Positions 15,259 to 22,240 of a stretch of 23,958 nucleotides of DNA are shown one piece after another. The DNA lies in the NCBI GenBank assembly GCA_937911855.1, contig CALDPK010000198.1:1-23958 (forward strand), given 5' to 3'. The position numbers and the translations under genes were made by a program. The DNA is from an uncultured Trueperaceae bacterium. Lineage in GTDB: Bacteria > Deinococcota > Deinococci > Deinococcales > Trueperaceae. Numbering within the stretch: the stretch's first letter is position 1; every line of letters begins with the position of its first letter. Below the pieces are notes generated by a model that saw only the letters and a program-made list of their open reading frames with translations, made no database searches and was not told where the DNA came from.

Positions 15259-15274
15259 GTGACGGAGTTGTCAC
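15259..15274. promoter_or_regulatory. Inverted repeat in the divergent promoter region, possible operator
   Basis: GTGAC (15259-15263) and GTCAC (15270-15274) form a perfect 5-bp inverted repeat with a 6-base spacer, in the 192-base gap between the divergent ABC operon and the PAS/GAF/HD-GYP gene. It may bind a dimeric regulator. A TATCCT at 15299-15304 could be a -10 box for the rightward gene. No gene is seen in this gap. Confidence 0.3.
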
Positions 15275-15328
15275 ACCGGAATCGTACCGTTGCTTCGTAT
15301 CCTGTAACCGAGGGGGACGTGCCTGCAC

Positions 15329-17641
15329 GTGACTGGTCCGGAGATGGCTGAGAAAAGCGCTGGCTTGCAGACCGAGTGGCTTGAACACATCGGTTATGGC
15401 TGCCTCGTACTTGATCAGAACCAGGCGGTACTGTTCGCGAACGCACGCATACGGGAGCTTTTTCCTGCCGTGCCCTCCTCAGGTGGCAGTTTCCGGCAGT
15501 TGATGCCCGAGGCTGACGCCCAGGCCATGGACCGCCATTTTGCTGAAGCCAGCTCGTCGGGACGGGTAGTCAAGTTCGACGGGTACGTCGAGGAGCACAT
15601 GCGCTGGTACTCAGTGAGCGTGCATCCGCTGCCGCAGGGACTCATGCTGTTCGTGCGTGACGCTGGCAGCGCGGCTGAGCAGGACTACCGGACGCGGGCA
15701 TTGCTCAAGCACTCCAGTGAAGGGCTGCTGCTGCTGAACGCAGACTTCAGCGAGCAGTTCCATCAGAGCCTGTTCACCGGTTTCGCCGGTGATGTGCCGG
15801 GGGCGCTGCAGTTCCGGCACCGTGTGCCCGACAGTGACTGGCACGCCATCGAACGGACCGTAGCGCAGCTGAAACAGGGTGAAAGTTCGGTGGTCAGGTT
15901 CAGGCTGCTGATTGCACCTGAGGATTGCCGGTTCATCGAGGCGACCGTCACCAACCGGCTGAAAGATCCCGGAACCAGGGCGCTGGTGTTCAACTACCGG
16001 GACGTGACGAACGAGAAGCAGGCTGCCGAGGCTGTGGCCAGTCGTGAAGCCAGCCTCGAGGCTGTGCGGACGACACTCGAGATGCGGGAGCAGCGGCTGG
16101 ACCGGCTGCACAAGGTCGCGCGCATCTCCGCCCGGGGCCGGTTGACACTTGACGAGATAACCCAGCAGGTAATGACGGTCGTAACGCCGGGCGGTGAAGT
16201 CGCTGCCCGGATTTTCCTGAAGAACGAAGACCGCCTGCGGCGGGCTGCTGACAGCGAACTGCCCTTGTTCCCACGTGGTTCCCCTCAGGACACGGAAACC
16301 CGGCACCTGGCGGTCCGTGCCCACACGACAGGCAAGGGCGCGGTCCTGTACACCGCAGACGAATCGGGACTCACGGCACTGGCCCGGCTCGGTTTCCACA
16401 GCGTGCAGGTCATGCCGTTCAGCAAGTCAGGTGTGGAAGGTGTGTCGATCGCTCTGTTCCGTTACAAGCTTGCGCAGGAATCAGACGTGCGTCCGTACAC
16501 GGAGACTGTTGCTGATTTCGTTACCGGGGCTGTAGCCACCAGGCACCTGATCGAGCGGCTGGAGCGCATCGCCACCGATTCGCAAGCACTTGCCAGGTTC
16601 GGGCATCAGCTGGAAGGCATCTCGGAGACAAGCGATCTGATCGGGCAGGCGATGAACAGCCTCTACGACCAGCTGGGCCTGCGCCTCGCCGTCTTCGCCG
16701 AGCTGAAAGGCGAATACGCCGTACCCCGGGTCGTACTCGGAGCCAGGAACGTGGAAGAGCAGAATCTGGCCATGCGCCCGCTGCCCCTCAACCAGGGCAT
16801 GAACAGGCTCATGCTTCAGGACCGGGAGCCGGTCCTGGTCGCTGATTATTCGAAGCTTCCGGACGCGCAGCAGCACCTGAAGGTGTTCGGCATCAGGTCC
16901 GCCATGGGCCTGCCAGTGGTTGACGGAAATCAGGTCAGGTACGTGGTGCTGGCCGCACATGCTGATGAAGACCGTCAGTTCAACGAGGGCGAGCTGTCAC
17001 TGGCCAGCCTGTTCGTGCAGCGCCTGGCGAGTGCATTGCAGCGGGTCAGTTACCTGAACGAGATCAGGTCGACCCGTGACGCCACCTTCCGCGCCCTGGG
17101 GCGTGCACTGGAACACCGTGATTACGAGACGCGCGGTCATACCGACCGGGTCACGAAACTGATGCAGTCATTCGCGAGGGTGCTGTCGGTTCCGCAGCGC
17201 TTCCACAACGGTCTGGTCTGGGGAGCTTACCTGCACGACCTCGGCAAGCTCAGCATCCCCGATCAGATCCTGCTCAAACCCGGCAGGCTGACTGAGGAGC
17301 AGTTCAACGTGGTGAAGAAGCACACCCTGGTCGGCGCCGAGATGTGCCGGGACATCCCGTTCCTGCCGCAGATAACGCATCAGATAGTGCGCAGTCACCA
17401 CGAGAGGTGGGACGGCACCGGCTACCCCGACGAACTCAGTGGTGTGAAGATCCCGCTCGCCGCCCGCATGTTCGCGGTGGTCGACGTGTTCGACGCGCTG
17501 ACATCCGAGCGGGTGTACAAGGAAGCCTGGAGCGTCGGGCAGGCACTGCAGGAGATAAGCAGCCTGTCCGGCACGCAGTTCGACCCGGCCCTGGTGCCCG
17601 AGTTCGTCAGGCTGATCCGCGAGATGCACGCCAGCAGCTAA
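15329..17641 (+). CDS. PAS-GAF-HD-GYP signalling protein (c-di-GMP phosphodiesterase)
   Basis: Cytoplasmic multi-domain regulator of 770 aa with no transmembrane segment. Domains in order: PAS-like 1 (about 17-105, beginning LEHIGYGCLVLDQNQAVLFAN), PAS-like 2 (about 115-226, ending NYRDVTNEKQ), a coiled-coil linker (about 228-262), GAF-like 1 (about 262-405), GAF-like 2 (about 425-570) and HD-GYP (about 580-766). The HD-GYP part is complete: HDLGK with His636-Asp637, and HHERWDGTGYP with His690-His691 and Gly698-Tyr699-Pro700, so it should hydrolyse c-di-GMP under control of ligands sensed by the PAS and GAF domains. The start is GTG 15329; an ATG five codons in (15344) is an alternative. It is divergent from the ABC operon and ends just before a hairpin shared with the peroxidase gene. 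Confidence 0.92.
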   Translation: MTGPEMAEKSAGLQTEWLEHIGYGCLVLDQNQAVLFANARIRELFPAVPSSGGSFRQLMPEADAQAMDRHFAEASSSGRVVKFDGYVEEHMRWYSVSVHPLPQGLMLFVRDAGSAAEQDYRTRALLKHSSEGLLLLNADFSEQFHQSLFTGFAGDVPGALQFRHRVPDSDWHAIERTVAQLKQGESSVVRFRLLIAPEDCRFIEATVTNRLKDPGTRALVFNYRDVTNEKQAAEAVASREASLEAVRTTLEMREQRLDRLHKVARISARGRLTLDEITQQVMTVVTPGGEVAARIFLKNEDRLRRAADSELPLFPRGSPQDTETRHLAVRAHTTGKGAVLYTADESGLTALARLGFHSVQVMPFSKSGVEGVSIALFRYKLAQESDVRPYTETVADFVTGAVATRHLIERLERIATDSQALARFGHQLEGISETSDLIGQAMNSLYDQLGLRLAVFAELKGEYAVPRVVLGARNVEEQNLAMRPLPLNQGMNRLMLQDREPVLVADYSKLPDAQQHLKVFGIRSAMGLPVVDGNQVRYVVLAAHADEDRQFNEGELSLASLFVQRLASALQRVSYLNEIRSTRDATFRALGRALEHRDYETRGHTDRVTKLMQSFARVLSVPQRFHNGLVWGAYLHDLGKLSIPDQILLKPGRLTEEQFNVVKKHTLVGAEMCRDIPFLPQITHQIVRSHHERWDGTGYPDELSGVKIPLAARMFAVVDVFDALTSERVYKEAWSVGQALQEISSLSGTQFDPALVPEFVRLIREMHASS

Positions 17642-17681
17642 AAAGAAGACTGGTGGAACCCGTAAACGTGGGTTCCACCAG
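17640..17681 (-). terminator. Strong hairpin terminator between convergent genes
   Basis: A perfect 12-bp stem (CTGGTGGAACCC 17650-17661 with GGGTTCCACCAG 17670-17681, 8-base loop) follows the stop of the regulator gene (17641) and precedes the stop of the convergent peroxidase (17707). On the minus strand it is followed by TCTTCTTTTT, a good terminator tail for the peroxidase; the plus-strand side lacks a T tract, so it may be one-directional. Confidence 0.8.
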
Positions 17682-17706
17682 TGTCAGTCAAGGTGAGCGT
17701 TTGAGC

Positions 17707-18786
17707 TCAGCGGATCATCGGCTGAGGCAGCGGTGTGTTCGGTCCGAGGGCAGGCATCTCCGGCACTGTCACCTGCGGCTGATCACCGGTGAGCGTGTGC
17801 AGGAAAGCCGTGATGTCGGCGACTTCCTCGTCGGTCAGTTGCGCGCCGAGCTGGGCGGAGCCCATGATGCGCACTGCGTCCTCCAGGTTCCAGACGACTC
17901 CGGAGTGGAAGTACGGCGGGGTGAGTGCGATGTTGCGCAGGGTGGGCGACTTGAAGGCGTAGCGGTCACTCTCGACGTTGGTGACTCCGAAGCGACCAAC
18001 GTCGCCTATCGGCAAGACCATCGCGTCGGGGCGTTCCACCACACCGAACGGGTAGTAGCCGTGGCCGCCGAGGTTCACGCCCTGGTGGCAGGAGACGCAG
18101 CCGCGCCGTACGAACAGGTTCAGGCCGTTGCGTTCCTGCTCGCTGAACACCTCGGTGTTGCCCGTCAGGAACTGGTCGAAACGGGAGTTGGGCGTAATGA
18201 GGGTGCTTTCGAACACCTCGATTGCACGCGCCATGTTCTCGAAGGTCACGGGGTCTTCGTCTTCAGGGAAGGCGGCTCCGAACATCGCCACGTAACCCGG
18301 CATGCTCTCGAGTGTCTGCACGGTGCGCTCGGGGGTGTTGGCCATCTCGAGCGCGTCCTGAATGGGGCCCATCGCCTGCTGCGCAAGGTCATCGGCGCGG
18401 CCGTCCCAGAACTGGGCTACGTTGAACACTGCGTTGAAGACGGTGGGTGAGTTGCGGCCGCCGCGCTGCCAGGCGTGCCCGAGCGAGAGCGGCTGCAGGT
18501 CAACGCCTGCAGTTCCGACGTTGTGGCAGCTGTTGCAGCTGACGAACCAGCTGGCTGACAGGCGCGCGTCGAACCAGAGGTTGCGTCCGAGCAGTTCCTT
18601 CGCGTCCGAGTACGGGTTGCCATCGATAGCGGGCGGTTGCTGGGGGATGGGACTGAACAGCGACTGGGCGGTGACCAGCAGGCTGTCCGTCGGGTTGTTT
18701 TCCGCCGCGTCCTGGGCGAACGTCACGCCTGTGGCCAGCAGCGCCGTTACACACAGGCAAGCCACCATTCTGAATAACTGCTTCAC
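17707..18786 (-). CDS. Di-haem cytochrome c peroxidase (CcpA/MauG family)
   Basis: Exported di-haem protein of 359 aa. Residues 1-24 form a signal peptide (LLATGVTFA). Two haem c sites are present: CNSCH at 84-88 and CVSCH at 230-234, each with the normal spacing between N- and C-terminal domains. Family-typical segments include FWDGRADDL (126-134), an FKSPTLRNIALTPPYFHSG stretch and a late DEEVADITAFLHTL helix. Members reduce hydrogen peroxide in the periplasm with electrons from a small cytochrome or a copper protein, while MauG relatives oxidise protein substrates. A Met in the second domain (about 256, PDAMVLPIG) might be the distal ligand but this is tentative. GTG 18786 has AGGAGG four bases upstream. 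It follows the SLH-esterase gene by 186 bases with its own promoter. Confidence 0.93.
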   Translation of the reverse strand: MKQLFRMVACLCVTALLATGVTFAQDAAENNPTDSLLVTAQSLFSPIPQQPPAIDGNPYSDAKELLGRNLWFDARLSASWFVSCNSCHNVGTAGVDLQPLSLGHAWQRGGRNSPTVFNAVFNVAQFWDGRADDLAQQAMGPIQDALEMANTPERTVQTLESMPGYVAMFGAAFPEDEDPVTFENMARAIEVFESTLITPNSRFDQFLTGNTEVFSEQERNGLNLFVRRGCVSCHQGVNLGGHGYYPFGVVERPDAMVLPIGDVGRFGVTNVESDRYAFKSPTLRNIALTPPYFHSGVVWNLEDAVRIMGSAQLGAQLTDEEVADITAFLHTLTGDQPQVTVPEMPALGPNTPLPQPMIR

Positions 18787-18843
18787 GTTTCCTCCTTAGT
18801 GAGGCTGAGAAACACAGGTACCTGTTGCACCTGACCTGAACCC

Positions 18844-18849
18844 AATATA
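18844..18849 (-). promoter_or_regulatory. Putative -10 box of the peroxidase gene
   Basis: TATATT on the minus strand lies about 58 bases before the GTG start at 18786. No convincing -35 box is present at 17 bases. The gap upstream to the SLH-esterase stop (18973) contains an 8-base direct repeat at 18930-18948. Confidence 0.4.
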
Positions 18850-18929
18850 CGGTGCATTGCGTGTTCCATACAGGGGTGTTTGGCCCTCTGGGCGTTTCCC
18901 GCATGGTGTCAGACTGTACCGTTAGTGCT

Positions 18930-18948
18930 TGTGTGACTACTGTGTGAC
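18930..18948. repeat. Direct repeat TGTGTGAC, one helical turn apart
   Basis: TGTGTGAC occurs at 18930-18937 and again at 18941-18948, a repeat unit of 11 bp in phase with one DNA turn. It lies upstream of the peroxidase -10 box (about 80-100 bases away) in an otherwise empty gap. Such paired direct repeats are typical of sites for tandem-binding response regulators. Confidence 0.4.
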
Positions 18949-18972
18949 AGACGGAATTCACGTTCCGTCAGC

Positions 18973-20403
18973 TTAGAACGACCCGAAAAATTCCATGACG
19001 TAAGGTCCGATTGCAGCTGGCCAGCTGTGTGGATCGTAGCGGCCACCGTAAGGCCTGTCGATGTTGTGGACGCACCAGGTGACGGAGCGGTCCCTGTCGC
19101 TGCTGTTGTAAACGCTGCAGTTGAACGTGCCACCCAGGTGCTGGGGCTGGTGAGAGTTCACCTGATTGGCTGCCAGGAAAGTGTCGCGTGCGCGTTCGCC
19201 TTCACTGATTGCCACGAGCGTGTCGTTCGGGTTGTGGAACAGCAGCGCCGCTACTTCGCCGGGGCAGCCGCTGCGCTGGATGCCGCCGGCGACCGTCGCC
19301 ACAGCCCGCACTGTCTGCGGCCTCGAGCAGGCGACACTGTTGGCGAAATAAGCGCCCAGTGAATGTCCCACCACGAAGATTCGTTCCTGGTCGATGCAGT
19401 AGCTGGCAGTGAAATGGTCGACGATTGCGTCGAACAGTGCGTAATCGCGCAGTTCAGCGGGGTTGTCGCCGGGGTCGTTCCAGTTGCGGGCGTTCCCGCC
19501 GGCTGGCAGCCCGGCGGGATAGACGATTATGGCGTCTGCCCCGTTACCTTCCAAGCGCATGTAACTGCGTACGTCAGCGTTGCTGCTGGTGCGGCCATGG
19601 AAAACAACGATCAGCGGTAAGGGCTCGGCGTCATGCACTGCCGCGGGCAGGTGAGTGAGCAGGCTCCTCTGCACGCCGTTGACCGTCAGGGTCGTGGGCG
19701 CAACAGGCACGGCAAGTGGGCATGAAGCAACGGGAGCAGGTTTTGGCGGGACAGGCACTGTTGGATCAGGCGCAGGTGGCTCGATGGGATCGGGCACTAT
19801 CACCACCTCTTCTGCGGCGGCGGGGGCGGCAAGTGCGGGGAACTCTCCGGCCAGGACCATGGTGCGGTACAGCATGTTGGCAGCGACCTCGCGCGTGACG
19901 AAATCACTGGGCCGGTACGCGAGGGACGAGACTATGCCGCGTTCGGAGGCGAAGGTAACGAACGGCGCGTACCAGGGGCCTTCAGTCGCTTCGGCCACGT
20001 CGAAACCGTAGGCGCTCAGCAGCATCTTCAGCGCTTCGGAATAGGTGACCGTATTGTCGGGCCGCAGGTCTGCTGCCGCGCCTGACACCAGTCCGAGCTC
20101 AAGGCCCGTGCACATGACTGCTGCGTACCAGCTGCCTGGCGTGAAGGCGGCAAGGCACTCGCTGCCTGCGGGTGTTGCTGCGTTGCCGCTGGCGCGCAGA
20201 ACGAGCGCCAGGAACTCGGCGCGCGTCATCGCCTGGCGTGGCTTGAAGGTGCCGTCCGGGAATCCATCGATCAGCTCGTGGGAATGCAGGTATGAGATCG
20301 CGGAACGGTACCTGCTGTCCTCGACGTCAGTGAACTGCGCAACTGCCACCGGCACGCCCATGAGTGCGAACAGCATGATCGCCATGAAGGCCAGTCGGTG
20401 CAT
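18973..20403 (-). CDS. Surface-anchored esterase: three SLH repeats fused to a PHB-depolymerase/LpqC-like alpha/beta hydrolase
   Basis: Exported protein of 476 aa. Residues 1-22 are a signal peptide. Three S-layer-homology repeats follow at about 24-70 (FTDVEDS, then GFPDGTFKPRQAMTRAEFL), 86-133 and 144-184; these anchor proteins to wall-linked polymers or peptidoglycan. After a proline-rich linker (about 203-224) comes an alpha/beta-hydrolase domain (about 235-476) of the polyhydroxybutyrate depolymerase/feruloyl esterase type: VFHGRTSSN oxyanion strand, nucleophile Ser348 in GHSLG, probable acid Asp394 in NPNDTL and His459 in YDPHSWP. The substrate could be a polyester, feruloyl ester or similar compound. 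ATG 20403 is preferred over an in-frame GTG at 20439 because a -10-like AATAAT lies 6 bases before it and the signal peptide begins properly. It lies directly downstream of the EamA gene. Confidence 0.88.
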   Translation of the reverse strand: MHRLAFMAIMLFALMGVPVAVAQFTDVEDSRYRSAISYLHSHELIDGFPDGTFKPRQAMTRAEFLALVLRASGNAATPAGSECLAAFTPGSWYAAVMCTGLELGLVSGAAADLRPDNTVTYSEALKMLLSAYGFDVAEATEGPWYAPFVTFASERGIVSSLAYRPSDFVTREVAANMLYRTMVLAGEFPALAAPAAAEEVVIVPDPIEPPAPDPTVPVPPKPAPVASCPLAVPVAPTTLTVNGVQRSLLTHLPAAVHDAEPLPLIVVFHGRTSSNADVRSYMRLEGNGADAIIVYPAGLPAGGNARNWNDPGDNPAELRDYALFDAIVDHFTASYCIDQERIFVVGHSLGAYFANSVACSRPQTVRAVATVAGGIQRSGCPGEVAALLFHNPNDTLVAISEGERARDTFLAANQVNSHQPQHLGGTFNCSVYNSSDRDRSVTWCVHNIDRPYGGRYDPHSWPAAIGPYVMEFFGSF

Positions 20404-20409
20404 GGTGTG

Positions 20410-20415
20410 ATTATT
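20410..20415 (-). promoter_or_regulatory. Putative -10 box AATAAT of the SLH-esterase gene
   Basis: On the minus strand AATAAT (one mismatch from TATAAT) ends 6 bases before the ATG at 20403. It overlaps the stop of the EamA gene, so the esterase could be transcribed both from this leaderless promoter and by read-through. Confidence 0.4.
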
Positions 20416-21337
20416 ACCTGCTGGCAGTCCGCTCTTCACGTTTCTTGCGGGCAGTGGCCGTTCCGAGTATGACCCCGAATATGAGGATGACCCCGCCGAG
20501 CGCAGTCAGTACCGTGGGCACCTGGCCCAGCCAGACCCAGGCGATCGACGCGGCAATGACAGGTTGCGCGTACAGGAACATCGACACTTTGCCGGCCGGA
20601 GCCCTCGAGAGGGCCAGGTTCCACAGCAGGTAACCAATGAACGACGGCGCGAGGCCAAGCCACAGCACGGCCAGCAGCTGCGCGCTGCTGGCCGTGACCA
20701 GCTTGCCGGGCAAGCCGAGGCCGAAAGGTATCAGCGCGATGGTGCCGGCGATGATGCTGGCCGCAGTGAAGTCGAGCGACACCATCTCCCGCAGAAGCGG
20801 CTTCTGGAAGACGAAGTAGAAACTGGTGCAGAGCACGGACACGAAGATCAGGAGTGCCAGCGGTTCGAAGCGCACCGTCTCCCCCGCACCCAAAGTGACG
20901 GTGACTGCTCCAGTGAGTGCGATGCCCAGGCTGATGAGCATGCGCCTGGTGAGCGGTTCGCCCAGTCGCCAGGCAGCAAGCGCAGCCGTGACGGCCGGGG
21001 ACAGGGCGATGAGGATGCTGGCAGCACCAGCCGTAACGGTGGTCATCCCGATGCCAAGCAGCAGCTGGTAAGCAGCGATGCCAATGGCACCTAGCAGCGC
21101 GATCATCGGAAGGTGTTTGCGGGGTGGCGGGCGGATAACGCCCGCGGCCATCAGGATCAGGAAGCAGATTGAGGCGATCGAGAACCGTCCCAGGCTCAGC
21201 TCACCCGGACTGAAATGCTCGAGGCCGAACGAGATCGCGGGGAACGCGCTTGACCAGAAGAAGATCGTCCCGAGGACCATGAGCAGGGTCGAGGGGGCGA
21301 GCTGCTCATCCGGCTGTGCGGCGGGAGCTTCAGGCAT
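20414..21337 (-). CDS. EamA/DMT family transporter
   Basis: Integral membrane protein of 307 aa with ten predicted helices arranged as two EamA repeats (about residues 15-145 and 160-290), the drug/metabolite transporter superfamily layout. Recognisable elements are FWSSAFPAISFGLEHFSPGE in the first repeat and SFIGYLLWNLALSRAPAGK in the second, the latter typical of EamA proteins. These usually export amino acids, purines or other small metabolites; the substrate is unknown. The start ATG 21337 lies 8 bases after a TAGTAT -10 box, with a CTGACG -35-like box 18 bases further up. It is divergent from the MBL gene at 21412 and sits immediately upstream of the SLH-esterase. Confidence 0.9.
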   Translation of the reverse strand: MPEAPAAQPDEQLAPSTLLMVLGTIFFWSSAFPAISFGLEHFSPGELSLGRFSIASICFLILMAAGVIRPPPRKHLPMIALLGAIGIAAYQLLLGIGMTTVTAGAASILIALSPAVTAALAAWRLGEPLTRRMLISLGIALTGAVTVTLGAGETVRFEPLALLIFVSVLCTSFYFVFQKPLLREMVSLDFTAASIIAGTIALIPFGLGLPGKLVTASSAQLLAVLWLGLAPSFIGYLLWNLALSRAPAGKVSMFLYAQPVIAASIAWVWLGQVPTVLTALGGVILIFGVILGTATARKKREERTASR

Positions 21338-21345
21338 GCTGTGAA

Positions 21346-21351
21346 ATACTA
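21346..21351 (-). promoter_or_regulatory. Putative -10 box TAGTAT of the EamA gene
   Basis: TAGTAT on the minus strand is 8 bases before the ATG at 21337, with CTGACG 18 bases upstream matching four of six -35 consensus bases. This is the most complete promoter in the window and again has almost no 5' leader. Confidence 0.5.
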
Positions 21352-21399
21352 CCCATGCAAACGGTCACTCGTCAGTTCATTGGAGACGAATTTGGCTGG

Positions 21400-21405
21400 T
21401 AATGT
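21400..21405 (+). promoter_or_regulatory. Putative -10 box TAATGT of a leaderless promoter
   Basis: TAATGT is followed by 6 bases and the ATG at 21412; there is no Shine-Dalgarno. It faces away from the EamA promoter in the 74-base divergent gap. Confidence 0.5.
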
Positions 21406-21411
21406 AGCGAC

Positions 21412-22236
21412 ATGCATGGATTGCGGCAACTCCCCCTGCACATCACCGGCATACTCGGTAACGAAGATGTGGTTAACGCCTATTTCCTGACCGCTGGTGG
21501 CGAAGCCGTACTCGTTGACGCAGGGCGCGACCCTGACGGCGACGCAGAGGCCATCCTCAACTTCTGGAGTGAACTGGGTGAACCGCGCATGCGGGGCATC
21601 ATACTCACGCACGCGCACCCTGACCACATAGGTGCTGCAGAACGACTCCGCGACGAATGGCACGTACCGGTCAGCATGCACCCCGCCGAGCAGGTGATCC
21701 TGGAGCGCCTGGGCACCTCTTTCGAACCGGATATCAGCCTGAGTGACGGCCAGGAGATCGATACCCCCATGGGGACCGCTACGGTCCTGCACACGCCAGG
21801 TCACAGCCCCGGGCACATCTGCCTGCACTTCGAAGGCAGCGGACTGCTCATATCCGGTGATCAGGTCATCACCAACGGGACCGTGTACGTGGGCGAACCG
21901 TTCGGCAACATGACCGAATACATGCAGTCCATGCGGCGCTTGCTCGACCTGCGCATCAGCACCCTGGCTCCCGGCCACGGCCCGGTGATCAGCAACGGCT
22001 GGCAGCGCGTGCTTGACATGCACGAGTACAGGTTCCGCCGTGAAGGCGAGATAATCATGGCCCTGCGCAACGGGGCCGCCAGCAGCACTGACATCGCCCG
22101 GATCCTCTACAGCTCCCGTGACATCCCACCCGAAGTACTCGAGTTCGGAGCCAGGCAGACGGAGTGTCACCTTATTCATCTGGAACACCTGGGCGTGGTG
22201 ACCAGGCAGGACGACACCTGGGTGCTGTCTGCCTGA
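21412..22236 (+). CDS. MBL-fold metallo-hydrolase, glyoxalase II-like with C-terminal winged-helix-like region
   Basis: Hydrolase of 274 aa. The zinc-binding motif THAHPDHIG gives His67, His69, Asp71 and His72; further ligands are His131 (TPGHSPGH), Asp150 (ISGDQV) and His189 (APGHGPV), a full di-metal set. Residues from about 197 form a separate helical part (MHEYRFRREGEIIMAL and on) resembling the winged-helix tail seen in LACTB2/RNase-like and glyoxalase-II-like MBL proteins. The substrate is not clear; thioesters or nucleic acids are both seen in close families. The start is ATG 21412 with a leaderless-type -10 box. It stops 5 bases before the convergent chimeric frame. Confidence 0.9.
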   Translation: MHGLRQLPLHITGILGNEDVVNAYFLTAGGEAVLVDAGRDPDGDAEAILNFWSELGEPRMRGIILTHAHPDHIGAAERLRDEWHVPVSMHPAEQVILERLGTSFEPDISLSDGQEIDTPMGTATVLHTPGHSPGHICLHFEGSGLLISGDQVITNGTVYVGEPFGNMTEYMQSMRRLLDLRISTLAPGHGPVISNGWQRVLDMHEYRFRREGEIIMALRNGAASSTDIARILYSSRDIPPEVLEFGARQTECHLIHLEHLGVVTRQDDTWVLSA

Positions 22237-22240
22237 ACGG

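Noticed and set aside
15259..15274. CRP/FNR-type binding site
   Set aside because: The half-sites read as GTGA and TCAC are 8 bases apart instead of the 6 needed for a CRP site, and the sequence does not fit FNR.
17344..18450. Plus-strand frame of 368 codons across the terminator and the peroxidase gene
   Set aside because: It crosses a strong terminator and lies antisense to a clear di-haem peroxidase; no domain is visible.
8045..18786. A combined copper-peroxidase-c-di-GMP system
   Set aside because: The cupredoxin, HD-GYP and peroxidase genes are far apart, on different strands and separated by terminators and unrelated genes; only a loose functional link can be argued.
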